Below are positions 39,111-48,616 of a stretch of DNA of 64,000 nucleotides, piece by piece (position 1 is the stretch's first letter; the number at the start of each line of letters is the position of its first letter). The position numbers and the translations under genes were made by a program. Source of the DNA: DASVCS01 sp036381495 (GTDB taxonomy: Bacteria > Gemmatimonadota > Gemmatimonadetes > Longimicrobiales > RSA9); contig DASVCS010000118.1 in NCBI GenBank assembly GCA_036381495.1, forward strand, positions 1-64,000, written 5' to 3'. The notes beneath the pieces were generated by a model that had not been told where the DNA came from, made no database searches, and saw nothing but the letters and a program-made list of their open reading frames with translations.

Positions 39111-41372
39111 GTGGACGACCGTTTCGGGATGCGGGAAGCGCTGCGGGCGCTGAGCAAGGCGCCCGAGCGGATCTGGCCGGACGGAATCCTCCATCACGGG
39201 GTGCGTGTCGCGCTGTTGTGCGGTCTCGCGCTGGTCGTGCACCTCCTCTTCCCGATCGCGCCGGTGCCGGACTTCCCCGTCCTCGAGAAGGGGATGGTCG
39301 CGGAGGAGGACGTCATCGCGCAGGTCGGCTTCCCGATCTACAAGGCGGAGGCCGACCTGGCGCGGGAGCGCGCGGAGGCCGCGGCGGGCGTCGCGCCGCT
39401 CTTCGAATACGATCCATCTGCGGTGGACACGATGCGGGCGCGCGTCGCCGATTTCCTCGATCGGATCCGCGGGATCGTCGAGGGGACGGCGGACGAGACG
39501 GCGGAGCGCGCCGAGTTGCGCCGGTTGCTCCAGTCGTACGGCCTGCCGACGAACGACGAGTCCGTCGCGCTGATCCAGTCGCCGCGCCAGCGCAGTCTCC
39601 TGGAACGCGCGCTGAACGACGCGATCCGGTCGGAACTGCCGGTGGGGATCGCGTCGACGACGGATGCGGCGGAGAACGTGGCGTCGCAGATCCGGCTCCG
39701 CCGCGGGGAGGAGGAGCGGCTGTTGCCGCGGGACTCGCTGCTCACGGCGCCACGCTTCTTCGAGCGGGCGGCGCGGCATCTGCCGCGGTCTTCCGCGGCC
39801 GAGCTGGCCGAGCTCCAGCGGCTGGTCCTGATCCGCTTCTTCGAGCCCAGCGTCCGGCTGAACCGGGACGCGACGGAGGCGGCGCGGGAACGGGCGCGGC
39901 GGGCGGTTCCGGCGATCAAGGGCGAAGTCCTGAAGGGCGAGAAGATCGTCGGCGCGCACGAGCAGATCCGCGATGCCGAGCTCGAGCGCTTGCAGGCGTA
40001 CCAGGAGCAGCTCGCGAAGCTGGGCGAGGTTCCCGGCGCGGCGACGAGCGTGGGGCGGTCCGCCGGCGCGGTCCTCTACAACATCGCGCTCCTCCTGATC
40101 TTCGGTCTGCTGCTCCTGCACGACGGCCCGGCCGTGTACCGCAACTTCCGGCACATCGTGCTGATCGCCGCGCTGATCCTGTTCCCGGCGGGGGTGGCGG
40201 CCGTGGTGGCGGGGAGCGGCTGGCCGGCGGAGCTGATTCCGATCGCGTTCCCGGCCCTCGTCGTGGCCGTGCTCTGGGGCGGCCGCCTGGCGCTCATCCT
40301 GGCGCTGGTGCTGGCGGTGCTGCTCGCCGGCCAGACCCCGTTCCTCGGCCTCTCGGTGCTCTTCACGCTCGTGGCCGGCGGCGCGACGGCGGCGCTCGCC
40401 GCGCGCGTGGTGCGACGCCGCTCACAGACCTGGATCTACATCGCGATCCTCGCCGCGGCCTACGTGGCGGCCGCCGTGATCCTCGGCCTCTTGCGCTCGC
40501 GGGAGGCGGCGGAGGTCATCACCTCGTCGGCGTGGGGCACACTCAACGCGGTGGCGAGCGTCCTGATCGCGCTGGGATTCCTCCCGCTCTTCGAGGCGTT
40601 CACACGGATCACCACGGATCAGACGCTGCTCGAACTCTCGGACATGAACCACCCGTTGCTCCAGCGTTTGCAGCGGGAGGCGCCGGGCACGTTCTCGCAC
40701 ACGTTGAACGTGGCGAACCTGGCGGAAGCGGCGGCGCGGGCGATCGGCGCGAACGCGCTGCTCACCCGGGTCGGCGTCTACTACCACGACATCGGCAAGA
40801 CGCTCAAGCCGCAGTACTTTATCGAGAACCAGCCGCAGGGTCGGAATCCGCACGACAAGTTGAAGCCGGCCACGTCGGCGATGATCGTGCGCAACCACGT
40901 GGTGGAAGGGCTCCGGCTGGCCGGGGAGGGGAAGCTGCCGGCGTCCGTGAGCGCGTTCATCGCGGAGCACCACGGGACGCAGCAGATCAGCTTCTTCTAC
41001 GAGCGCGCTCGCGAACTGGACCCGGACGGCGAGTTCGATGAGCGGGACTTCGCCTATCCGGGGCCGCGGCCACAGTCGCGGGAGACGGCGATCGTGATGC
41101 TGGCCGACTCGGTCGAGTCGGCGGCGCGGGTGCTCCAGGATCCGACGCCCGAGCGGATCCGCGCGCTGGTCGATCGCATCGTCGAAGGCAAGATGGCGCA
41201 GGGCCAGCTCGAGGACGCGCCGCTGACGCTCCAGGAGCTGGCGCGGATCAAGGACCAGTTCGTCAGCGGGCTGGCGGGGATCTACCACCAGCGGATCGAC
41301 TATCCGTCGGCGCGCGAGGAGCCGGAGGGTACGCCGGCGGCGGCTCCCGGCGCCGCAGCCGGCCGTGGATGA
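39111..41372 (+). CDS. pgpH: PgpH-type membrane HD phosphodiesterase (c-di-AMP)
   Basis: 753 residues, GTG start. One N-terminal TM (about 31-50), a large extracytoplasmic 7TMR-HDED domain (about 60-320), about seven TMs (about 325-515) and a cytoplasmic HD domain. The metal motifs are FSHTLNVANLAEAAA (about 527), VGVYYHDIGKTLKP (about 557), FIAEHHGTQQISFFY and VMLADSVESAARV. This matches PgpH, which degrades c-di-AMP and links to osmotic and potassium control. The last residues (PAAAPGAAAGRG) overlap ybeY. The order phoH-HDIG-ybeY is widely conserved. Confidence 0.94.
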   Translation: MDDRFGMREALRALSKAPERIWPDGILHHGVRVALLCGLALVVHLLFPIAPVPDFPVLEKGMVAEEDVIAQVGFPIYKAEADLARERAEAAAGVAPLFEYDPSAVDTMRARVADFLDRIRGIVEGTADETAERAELRRLLQSYGLPTNDESVALIQSPRQRSLLERALNDAIRSELPVGIASTTDAAENVASQIRLRRGEEERLLPRDSLLTAPRFFERAARHLPRSSAAELAELQRLVLIRFFEPSVRLNRDATEAARERARRAVPAIKGEVLKGEKIVGAHEQIRDAELERLQAYQEQLAKLGEVPGAATSVGRSAGAVLYNIALLLIFGLLLLHDGPAVYRNFRHIVLIAALILFPAGVAAVVAGSGWPAELIPIAFPALVVAVLWGGRLALILALVLAVLLAGQTPFLGLSVLFTLVAGGATAALAARVVRRRSQTWIYIAILAAAYVAAAVILGLLRSREAAEVITSSAWGTLNAVASVLIALGFLPLFEAFTRITTDQTLLELSDMNHPLLQRLQREAPGTFSHTLNVANLAEAAARAIGANALLTRVGVYYHDIGKTLKPQYFIENQPQGRNPHDKLKPATSAMIVRNHVVEGLRLAGEGKLPASVSAFIAEHHGTQQISFFYERARELDPDGEFDERDFAYPGPRPQSRETAIVMLADSVESAARVLQDPTPERIRALVDRIVEGKMAQGQLEDAPLTLQELARIKDQFVSGLAGIYHQRIDYPSAREEPEGTPAAAPGAAAGRG

Positions 41373-41830
41373 CGGAGCGGCGCGTGCGGGTGAGCGTGGA
41401 GGCGCGACTCGACCGGCGCGCCGGGATCGGGAAGCGCGAGGCGTCGGAGCAGGTGCGCCGCGCCGCGCTGGCCACGCTCGAAGACCAGGCCGTGGCCGAC
41501 GCGGAACTGTCCATCGCGCTGGTGGACGACGCGATGATCTCCGAGCTGAACGAGCGTTACCTCGGGCACGCCGGCCCGACGGACGTCATCTCCTTCGCGC
41601 TGCACGAGCCGGGTGCGCCCGTCGTCGGCGACGTCTACATCGGCTGGGACCAGGCGCTACGGCAGGCGCAGTCGCTCGGCATCGCGCCTCGCGAAGAGCT
41701 GGCGCGGCTCGCGATCCACGGCACGCTGCACGTCCTCGGCTTCGAACACCCTGAGGGCGCGGATCGCGAGCGGTCCGCGATGTGGGCGCGGCAGGAGGCG
41801 ATCCTGCGCCGCCTCGAGGAGGACCGGTGA
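41369..41830 (+). CDS. ybeY: Endoribonuclease / rRNA maturation factor YbeY
   Basis: 153 residues. Zinc metalloprotein acting in 16S rRNA 3' maturation and ribosome quality control. The metal motif HGTLHVLGFEHPEG (three His, about 116-129) is intact, and LNERYLGHAGPTDVISFAL is the family's conserved central motif. Start ATG overlaps the pgpH stop, and the stop overlaps the DUF502 start (GTGA). Confidence 0.96.
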   Translation: MTERRVRVSVEARLDRRAGIGKREASEQVRRAALATLEDQAVADAELSIALVDDAMISELNERYLGHAGPTDVISFALHEPGAPVVGDVYIGWDQALRQAQSLGIAPREELARLAIHGTLHVLGFEHPEGADRERSAMWARQEAILRRLEEDR

Positions 41831-42462
41831 GCGCGCGCGAGGTCGGACGGTCGCTGCGGCGGCACCTGATCGCCGGACTCGTCGTGATCGCGCCGGTCAG
41901 CATTACCGCGGTCGTCCTGTGGTGGATCTTCGAACGCCTGGACGGGCTGCTCGGCGACATCATCTATCCCGCGATCGGGATCGCGATCCCCGGCCTCGGC
42001 CTGCTCCTCCTCCTCGCGCTGCTCGTCGCGGTCGGATGGGCCGCGGAACGGGCGGTCGGCGCGCGCGTCGTCGCGTCGTGGCACGCCGTCCTCGAACGGT
42101 TCCCCCTCACGCGCCGGCTCTACACCGCGTCGAACCGCATCGTGCGAACGGTCTTCGGCGAGGACAAGCGTTTCTTCCGCGACGTCGTCCTGGTCGAGTA
42201 CCCCGGGCCGGGGCGCTGGTCGATCGGCTTCATCACGACGCGCGCGCCCGCGGCCGCGGCGGCCCGCGTCGAGGACGGCGTGACCGTGTTCATCCCGACG
42301 ACGCCGAACCCCACGACCGGATACCTCGTCGTGGTCGCGCGCCGTGAAGTCATTCCGCTCTCGTGGACGCTTGAGGAGGCGTTCACCTACATCCTCTCGG
42401 CGGGCGGCGTGGCCCCCGTGGGCGGGGAAGCGCCGGCGGCGCCGGGCCGGATCGAGAGATGA
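41827..42462 (+). CDS. DUF502 family membrane protein
   Basis: 211 residues from GTG 41827, coupled to ybeY. Two TM segments near 13-33 (LIAGLVVIAPVSITAVVLWW) and 50-75 (GLGLLLLLALLVAVGW). The DUF502 signature is IPLTRRLYTASNRI-like FPLTRRLYTASNRIVRTVFG, then FRDVVLVEYPGPGRWSIGFIT and VFIPTTPNPTTGYLVVV. Function not established. The ends of the protein are Ala/Pro-rich. Stop coupled to mgtE. Confidence 0.88.
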   Translation: MSAREVGRSLRRHLIAGLVVIAPVSITAVVLWWIFERLDGLLGDIIYPAIGIAIPGLGLLLLLALLVAVGWAAERAVGARVVASWHAVLERFPLTRRLYTASNRIVRTVFGEDKRFFRDVVLVEYPGPGRWSIGFITTRAPAAAAARVEDGVTVFIPTTPNPTTGYLVVVARREVIPLSWTLEEAFTYILSAGGVAPVGGEAPAAPGRIER

Positions 42463-43853
42463 GCACGATCGACCCGTCGCGGCCGGCGGAGGCCTCCGGT
42501 CTCCAGCTCGAGCGGATCCTCGAGCTCATCGACGCGCGGGATGCGGCCATGTTGCAGACGCTCCTGTCCGATCTGCACCCCAGTGACGTGGCCGACGTGG
42601 TCGAGGAGCTGGACGAGGACGACCGCGTCTACCTGCTCGGACTGCTCCCCGCCGAACTCGCCTCCGAGACGCTCGCCGAGATGGAGAGCGAGGAGCACCC
42701 CGAGGAGATCCTCGCGGCGCTCGAGCCCGACCGGATCGGCGAACTCATCTCGGAGCTCTCCGACGACGATGCCGTCGACCTGATCGGCGAGCTGCCGCCG
42801 GAGGAGCAGGCCCGGATCCTCGCCGTGCTGCCGCGCCTCGAGGCCGGTGAGCTGCGCAAGCTGCTCCAGTACGACGACGAGTCGGCCGGCGGGATCATGA
42901 CCACCGAGCTGGTCGCGATCTCCGTCCACCTGACGGCCGCGCAGGCCATCGAGGAGGTCCGTCGCCAGGCGCGTGAGATCGGGGGCGACTTCTACACCAT
43001 CTTCGTGGTGGACCTGCTCCGGCGGCTGCTCGGCACGCTCTCGCTCCAGCGACTGGTCCTGGCCGAGCCGCACGCCCGGGTGCGGGACCTCGTCGAACCC
43101 CCGGTGGTCGCCGTGCCGGCGGACATGGACCAGGAAGAGGTCGGGCGACTCATCGCGCGCTACAACGTGCCGTCCGTCCCCGTCGTCGGCCCGGACAACG
43201 TGCTCCTGGGCCGGGTGACCTGGGACGACGTCATCGATGTCATGGAAGCGGAGCAAACCGAGGACATCCTGCGGCTCGGCGGCGTCGTCGCGGAGGAGGT
43301 CCGCGGCGGCTGGCTCGATGCCGTGCGCAGCCGCCTGCCCTGGCTCCTGCTGAACCTGATCACCGCCGCGATCGCCGCGTCCGTCGTCGGCATCTTCATC
43401 GACACCATCCAGGCGTTCGCCATCCTGGCGGTCATCATGCCCGTGATCGCGGGGATGGGCGGCAACGCGGGGACGCAGGCGCTCGCCGTGACGGTGCGGC
43501 GCCTCGCGCTCAGCGACGAGCGCGATGCACGCCGCTGGGGCGTGGTCGGCAAGGAGGTCCTCGTCGGCCTGGTGAACGGCGCCGCGCTCGGCGGCTTCGT
43601 CGCCGTCACCAATTGGCTCCTCGGCGTCCTCTATCCGGAGTTCTGGACCGCCTCGCCGCTGCTCGGCCTGGTCGTCCTCCTCGCGATGTGGGGGAACCTG
43701 GTCGTCGCCTCCTTCGCCGGCGCCTTCGTGCCGATCCTGCTCGAACGCCTCGGCGTGGACCCCGCTGTCGCGTCCTCGATCTTCGTCACCACGTTCACCG
43801 ACCTCGCGGGGTTCTTCCTCCTGCTCGGCCTCGCGTCCGCGGTCCTGCTATGA
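42459..43853 (+). CDS. mgtE: MgtE-type magnesium transporter
   Basis: 464 residues. Acidic N-domain (about 15-135: DLHPSDVADVVEELDEDDRV, LPPEEQARILAVL), a CBS pair (about 140-265 with GGIMTTELVAI and YNVPSVPVVGPDN), a connecting helix, and five TMs (about 290-464). The conserved pore region MPVIAGMGGNAGTQALAVTVRRLAL is quoted as PVIAGMGGNAGTQALAV. Mg2+ binding between N and CBS domains closes the channel in known structures. Overlaps DUF502 and the ABC1 kinase gene by four bases each. Confidence 0.95.
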   Translation: MSTIDPSRPAEASGLQLERILELIDARDAAMLQTLLSDLHPSDVADVVEELDEDDRVYLLGLLPAELASETLAEMESEEHPEEILAALEPDRIGELISELSDDDAVDLIGELPPEEQARILAVLPRLEAGELRKLLQYDDESAGGIMTTELVAISVHLTAAQAIEEVRRQAREIGGDFYTIFVVDLLRRLLGTLSLQRLVLAEPHARVRDLVEPPVVAVPADMDQEEVGRLIARYNVPSVPVVGPDNVLLGRVTWDDVIDVMEAEQTEDILRLGGVVAEEVRGGWLDAVRSRLPWLLLNLITAAIAASVVGIFIDTIQAFAILAVIMPVIAGMGGNAGTQALAVTVRRLALSDERDARRWGVVGKEVLVGLVNGAALGGFVAVTNWLLGVLYPEFWTASPLLGLVVLLAMWGNLVVASFAGAFVPILLERLGVDPAVASSIFVTTFTDLAGFFLLLGLASAVLL

Positions 43854-45514
43854 AGCGGTGGCGGCGTACGGCCGCGATCATCCGGCGCCTCAGCCCCTTC
43901 GTTCTGGCCTTCCTCCGCGACCGGCGCCGCTGGATCCTCTTCGGGGCGCCCAAGCGCCGCACCGAGGCCGACCACGCACGCCGCGCCGAACGGCTCACCG
44001 CAACCATTGCCGCGCTCGGCCCGACCTTCATCAAGCTCGCGCAGGTCTTCAGCGCGCGCGCCGACATCCTGCCCGAGCCGTACCTCTCGGCCATCGGCCG
44101 GCTCCAGGACCGCGTGCCGCCGGATCCGCCCGATGTCATCGAGTCCGTGATCGCCAGCGAACTCGGTCAGCCGATCGACCACGTCTTCCAGGCCTTCGAC
44201 CGCGAACCCGTCGCCGCGGCCAGTCTCGGCCAGGTCCACCGCGCCCGCGTCGCCGGCGAGGACGTCGCCGTCAAGGTGCTGCGACCCGGCGTCGAGGCGC
44301 TCATCGCCGTCGACCTCGACATCTCGTTCCGCGTACTCTATCTCCTCAACATCCTCGCACCCAACCACCACGTCCGCGCGCTCACCACCGTGGTCCGCGA
44401 GTTCAGTGTCCGCATCCGCGAAGAGATGGACTTCCGCCAGGAGGCCGGCCACATTGCCGTCTTCCGCGAACACTTCGCCCGGGACCGCCGCGTGCGCGCC
44501 CCCCGCGTCTTCGAGGCGTTCACCCGCCGCCGCGTCCTTGTCATGGAGTGGGTGCCCGGCGCCAAGATCGACCACCTGACGGAGCGCTTCGCGAGCGGCG
44601 AACTCGAATTCCGCCGGATCATGGAGACGCTCGCCGAGGTCTACCTCCGCATGCTCCTCGTCGACGGCTTCATGCACGCCGACCCGCACCCCGGCAACAT
44701 CCTGGTCGATGCCGAGGGCCGGCTCGTCTTCCTCGACTGGGGGATGGCGATCCAGCTCAGTCGCTCGACCCGTGACCAGATCGTCCGCATCGCGCTCGCC
44801 GCCGGCCGCGACGACCTGGACGCGATGATCAGCGGGATGTACGAACTGGGGATGATCGATCCCTCGATCTCGCGCGCCGAAGTGCGGGATGCGGCGGGCG
44901 AGATCATGGCGGTCATCGAGCGGGCGCGCGAGCTGGGCCCCCGCGCCGTGCAGCAGGCGGTGCAGGAGATCATGGACACCTTCTATACGTGGCCGCTGAT
45001 CCTGCCCCGCGAGCTGGTCTACTTCTTCCGCGCCGCCGTGCTGCTCGAGGGGATCGGCTTCCGCTACGATGCGTATTTCAACGGGCTGGACATCGCGCGG
45101 CCGGTCATCCGCCGGATGCGCGGCGAGCTGTTGCGTGCGGTGGCGCGCGAGCCCACGGCGGTGGCGCGCGGCTTCATGGAAGATGCGCGGACCGCGGTGG
45201 TCGGGGTGCGCGAGATCCTGCGGCGCGCCGAGCGCGAGGAGTTCCGGATCCGTGTCCACCCCCGGGACGTGGTGCACGCGGAGCGGTTCCTTCTGCTCCA
45301 GGTCCGGCGTGTCCTGGTGAGTCTGTTCGCGGTGACGGTCGCACTGATCTCGGCGATCACGTTCCTGGCGTTGGGGAAGCTGTGGCTGCTTGGTGTGGGG
45401 CTGGCGCTCTCGCTGTTCCTGTTCGTGGTCGCGTTCATCATCCCGACGCATCTGCTCGAGAACCCGCTCCGACACGCGCGGGGGATCCGGCCGTCGCGCG
45501 AGGGGCCGCGGTGA
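43850..45514 (+). CDS. ABC1/UbiB family atypical kinase
   Basis: 554 residues from ATG 43850. The kinase-like core has the family's invariant motifs: LGPTFIKLAQVFSARADILP (KxGQ-like, about 55-75), AAASLGQVHRARVAGEDVAVKVLRPG (Ala-rich loop and Lys), EEMDFRQEAGH, and DPHPGNILVDAEGRLVFLDWG (catalytic Asp and DFG-like DWG). Two C-terminal TMs (VSLFAVTVALISAITFLALG and WLLGVGLALSLFLFVVAFII) anchor it. UbiB proteins support quinone synthesis or lipid homeostasis; the substrate here is unknown. Likely the last gene of the transcript from ptsN. Confidence 0.92.
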   Translation: MKRWRRTAAIIRRLSPFVLAFLRDRRRWILFGAPKRRTEADHARRAERLTATIAALGPTFIKLAQVFSARADILPEPYLSAIGRLQDRVPPDPPDVIESVIASELGQPIDHVFQAFDREPVAAASLGQVHRARVAGEDVAVKVLRPGVEALIAVDLDISFRVLYLLNILAPNHHVRALTTVVREFSVRIREEMDFRQEAGHIAVFREHFARDRRVRAPRVFEAFTRRRVLVMEWVPGAKIDHLTERFASGELEFRRIMETLAEVYLRMLLVDGFMHADPHPGNILVDAEGRLVFLDWGMAIQLSRSTRDQIVRIALAAGRDDLDAMISGMYELGMIDPSISRAEVRDAAGEIMAVIERARELGPRAVQQAVQEIMDTFYTWPLILPRELVYFFRAAVLLEGIGFRYDAYFNGLDIARPVIRRMRGELLRAVAREPTAVARGFMEDARTAVVGVREILRRAEREEFRIRVHPRDVVHAERFLLLQVRRVLVSLFAVTVALISAITFLALGKLWLLGVGLALSLFLFVVAFIIPTHLLENPLRHARGIRPSREGPR

Positions 45515-45539
45515 GGCGGCGGCAGGCCGGGCTCGCCGT

Positions 45540-45568
45540 TTGACAGGCCCTGCACGTGTGGGCATCTT
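45540..45568 (+). promoter_or_regulatory. Putative promoter of the meaB-like gene (leaderless)
   Basis: TTGACA at 45540-45545, 17-base spacer, CATCTT at 45563-45568. The ATG at 45576 begins seven bases later, where transcription should start, so the mRNA may have no leader. The in-frame GTG at 45558 lies within the promoter, which argues against it as the start. Confidence 0.55.
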
Positions 45569-45575
45569 CCAAGCC

Positions 45576-46727
45576 ATGGGCGGCGACGAACTCACGGCGG
45601 CCGATCGGGATCTCCTTGCGGAGTTCAGGGCGGGGAAGCGGACGGCGCTCGCGCGCGTGATCACGCGGGTCGAGAACGCGCGGCCGGGGTTCCAGGCGAT
45701 CCTGAGCGAGCTGCACGCCTCGCTCGGGCGCGCGCAGCGGATCGGGATCACGGGGCCGCCGGGCGCGGGGAAGTCGACGCTCGTGGCGGCGCTGGTCTCG
45801 GTGTACCGGGAGCGCGGCGAAACCGTGGCCGTCGTCGCGGTGGACCCGACCTCGCCCTTCACCGGCGGCGCGCTGCTCGGCGACCGCATCCGCATGAGCG
45901 AGGTCTCGCTCGATACCGGCGTCTTCATCCGATCCATGGCCTCGCGCGGCTCGCTCGGCGGGCTGGCCGTCACCACGAAGGAGGTGGCCGATGTGCTCGA
46001 CGCGTTCGGCTTCGACCGGATCCTCATCGAGACGGTCGGCGTCGGGCAGTCCGAGCTGGATATCGCGGCGGCCGCGGACAGCACCGTCGTGGTCCTGGTC
46101 CCCGAGTCCGGGGACTCGGTCCAGGCCATGAAGGCGGGTCTCATGGAGATCTCGGATCTCTTCGTGGTGAACAAGGCGGACCGTCCCGGCTCCGAGCGGC
46201 TCGCGCGCGAGATCGAGATGGCGCTGCGGCTGCGCAGCGGCGGCCAGGGGATGCGCGTGCCGGCGCATCACGGGGTCGACCTGGCGCGCGTGGGGCGCGC
46301 CCGGGCTGAGGATCCAGCGGCGCGGGCTCGGATGTCCGATGCCGCGGCCCGGACCGAGGGCGATGAGCGGGATCCCCGGCCCGTGCCCGACGCCCGCGCC
46401 GGCGGCGCGGAGCCTCCGGCCGAACCGCGGCCCTGGTCGATCCCGGTGCTGCGGACGGTGGCGGAGAGCGGGGAAGGCGTGCCGGAGCTCGTCGGCGCGC
46501 TGGACGCACACATGGCCTGGCTGTCCGGGTCGGGCGAGCTGGGACGCCGGCGGCGCGCACGGTTGGCGGAGCGCGTGCGGGAAGTGGTGCTCCGGACGTT
46601 GAAAGAATGGGTTTGGCTGGATCGCGGCGGTGAGGCGGTGCTCGAGGAGGCGCTCCCGGCGCTCGAAGCGGGGCGCGAGACGCCCTATGAACTGGCGGCG
46701 CGAATCGTGCGCGCCGCAACGGGGTAG
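45576..46727 (+). CDS. meaB: MeaB/ArgK-type G-protein chaperone of a B12-dependent mutase
   Basis: 383 residues. SIMIBI-class GTPase that protects and reloads adenosylcobalamin mutases. P-loop ITGPPGAGKSTLVAAL (about 55-70). Then VAVDPTSPFTGGALLGDRIRM, FIRSMASRGSLGGLA, ILIETVGVGQSELDIA (switch region) and FVVNKADRPGSE (NKxD). Between about 228 and 290 there is an insertion of some 55-60 Pro/Ala/Arg/Glu residues (HHGVDLARVG to EPRPWS) that I do not expect in this family. It looks disordered. The C-terminal dimerisation helices follow. Next gene: the mutase large subunit. Confidence 0.92.
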   Translation: MGGDELTAADRDLLAEFRAGKRTALARVITRVENARPGFQAILSELHASLGRAQRIGITGPPGAGKSTLVAALVSVYRERGETVAVVAVDPTSPFTGGALLGDRIRMSEVSLDTGVFIRSMASRGSLGGLAVTTKEVADVLDAFGFDRILIETVGVGQSELDIAAAADSTVVVLVPESGDSVQAMKAGLMEISDLFVVNKADRPGSERLAREIEMALRLRSGGQGMRVPAHHGVDLARVGRARAEDPAARARMSDAAARTEGDERDPRPVPDARAGGAEPPAEPRPWSIPVLRTVAESGEGVPELVGALDAHMAWLSGSGELGRRRRARLAERVREVVLRTLKEWVWLDRGGEAVLEEALPALEAGRETPYELAARIVRAATG

Positions 46728-46775
46728 AAGCGCCGCGCCGACGTGATACATGAACTGCACACGGGACGGCTGAGC

Positions 46776-48497
46776 ATGGGGACCACGGACCGGGATGTCG
46801 CGATGGCGGACGTTGCAGAGCAACTCCGCGAGCGTGAGCGCGAAGTGGCCGAGCTGCGGGCGCGGCTGGCCGAATGGGAGGCGGCGTACCAGCGGGTGCC
46901 GACGCGGGAGATCGACTTCACGACCGTCTCCGGCACGCCCGTCGCGCCGCTGTACACGCCGCTCGATGCGCCGCCCGTGGAGGCGTACACGGACCGGCTC
47001 GGCTTCCCGGGCGAGTACCCGTTCACGCGCGGGCCGTACACCACGATGTACCGCACGCGGCTCTGGACGATGCGCCAGTTCGCCGGTTTCGGTACGTCGG
47101 AGGAGACGAACCGGCGCTACCACTACCTGCTCGAGCACGGGCAGACGGGGCTGAGCGTGGCGTTCGACTTCCCGACGCTGATGGGGTACGACTCGGACCA
47201 TCCGCGGTCGCTGGGCGAAGTGGGGAAGTGCGGGGTGGCGATCTCGAGTCTGGCCGACATGGAGACGCTCTTCGACGGCATCCCGCTCGACCAGGTCTCG
47301 GTTTCCATGACGATCAACGGGCCGGCCATCATCCTGTTCTGCTTCTACGTCGCGGCGGCGGAACGGCAGGGTGTGGCGGCGGAGAAGCTGCGCGGCACCG
47401 TCCAGAACGACATCCTCAAGGAGTACATGGCGCAGCACGCGTGGATCTACCCGCCGGAGCCCGCGCTGAAGCTGATCGTCGACATGTTCGAGTGGTGCTC
47501 GGCGCACGCGCCGAAGTACAACCCGATCTCGATCAGCGGCTACCACATCCGGGAAGCCGGCTCGACCGCCGCGCAGGAGCTGGCGTACACGCTGCGCAAC
47601 GGCTTCGAGTACGTCGAGCGCGGCATCGCGCGCGGGCTCGACGTGGACGACTTCGCGCCGCGACTCTCGTTCTTCTTCGACGTCCACAACGACTTCTTCG
47701 AGGAGATCGCGAAGTTCCGTGCCGCGCGGCGGATCTGGGCGCGGCGCATGCGCGAGGTGTACGGCGCGAAGAAGGAAGAGTCATGGCGGCTGCGCACCCA
47801 CGCGCAGACCGCGGGCGTGACGCTGGTGGCGCAACAGCCGGAAAACAACATCGTTCGCGTCGCATACCAGGCGCTGGCCGCGGTGCTGGGCGGCACGCAG
47901 TCGCTGCACACCAACTCGATGGATGAGACGCTGGCGCTCCCCACCGAGAAGTCGGTCCGGATCGCGCTGCGGACGCAGCAGATCCTGGCCTACGAGACCG
48001 GCGTGGCGAACACGATCGACCCGCTCGCGGGTTCGTACTTCGTCGAGGCCATGACCGATGAGCTCGAGCGGCAGGCGGAAGCGATCTTCGCCGAGGTCGA
48101 TGCGCTGGGGGGCGTGGTCCCCGGCATCGAGCAGGGCTATTTCCAGCGGGAGATCGCGCGCAGCGCCGAGCGGCAGCAGCGGGAGATCGAGGCCGGCGAC
48201 CGGCTCGTGGTCGGCGTCAACGCGTTCCGGGGCGGCAACGAGGACGCGGACATCGAGATCCTGAAGGTGGGCGAGGAGGCGGAGCGGCGCCAGCGCGAGC
48301 GGCTGGCGGAGCTGCGGGCCAGGCGCGACGATGCCGAGGTCCGGGCCGCGCTGGAGCGTCTGCGGCAGGCGGGCGAGCGCGGGGAGAACGTCGTCGAACC
48401 GATGCTCGACTGCGCGCGGGCGTACTGCACGCTCTACGAGATCCGCCACGCACTCGAAGCGGTCTTCGGCAATTATCGGGAGCCGGTGTTCTTCTGA
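46776..48497 (+). CDS. B12-dependent acyl-CoA mutase, large subunit (isobutyryl-CoA mutase-like active site)
   Basis: 573 residues from ATG 46776 (GTG 46743 and ATG 46803 are alternatives). Catalytic TIM barrel without the cobalamin domain, which is encoded separately at 52567. Strong family motifs: FTRGPYTTMYRTRLWTMRQF, SVAFDFPTLMGYDSDHPRS, GTVQNDILKEYMAQHAWIYPP (quoted in part as VQNDILKEYMAQHAW), ISGYHIREAGSTAAQELAYT and GGTQSLHTNSMDETLALP. The residue matching Tyr89 of P. shermanii methylmalonyl-CoA mutase is Phe102 (MRQFAGF), and that matching Arg207 is Gln220 (YMAQHAW). Phe/Gln is the isobutyryl-CoA mutase pair, so the substrate is probably isobutyryl/n-butyryl-CoA or a similar uncharged acyl-CoA. 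Confidence 0.9.
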   Translation: MGTTDRDVAMADVAEQLREREREVAELRARLAEWEAAYQRVPTREIDFTTVSGTPVAPLYTPLDAPPVEAYTDRLGFPGEYPFTRGPYTTMYRTRLWTMRQFAGFGTSEETNRRYHYLLEHGQTGLSVAFDFPTLMGYDSDHPRSLGEVGKCGVAISSLADMETLFDGIPLDQVSVSMTINGPAIILFCFYVAAAERQGVAAEKLRGTVQNDILKEYMAQHAWIYPPEPALKLIVDMFEWCSAHAPKYNPISISGYHIREAGSTAAQELAYTLRNGFEYVERGIARGLDVDDFAPRLSFFFDVHNDFFEEIAKFRAARRIWARRMREVYGAKKEESWRLRTHAQTAGVTLVAQQPENNIVRVAYQALAAVLGGTQSLHTNSMDETLALPTEKSVRIALRTQQILAYETGVANTIDPLAGSYFVEAMTDELERQAEAIFAEVDALGGVVPGIEQGYFQREIARSAERQQREIEAGDRLVVGVNAFRGGNEDADIEILKVGEEAERRQRERLAELRARRDDAEVRAALERLRQAGERGENVVEPMLDCARAYCTLYEIRHALEAVFGNYREPVFF

Positions 48498-48616
48498 TGC
48501 ACCCACCGACGGCGGGCGTGGCCGCAGCGGGCGGCCACCGTGCCGGATCTGGAAGCAGGTGAGCGGAGGCGGCTCTGAGCGGTAGCGAGATCGCCTGGCG
48601 TCTCATTCTGGTCATC

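Noticed and set aside
43631..46174. Long minus-strand open frame (about 847 codons)
   Set aside because: Antisense shadow of mgtE, the ABC1 kinase and meaB; composition is Arg/Asp/Glu/His-rich with no motif.
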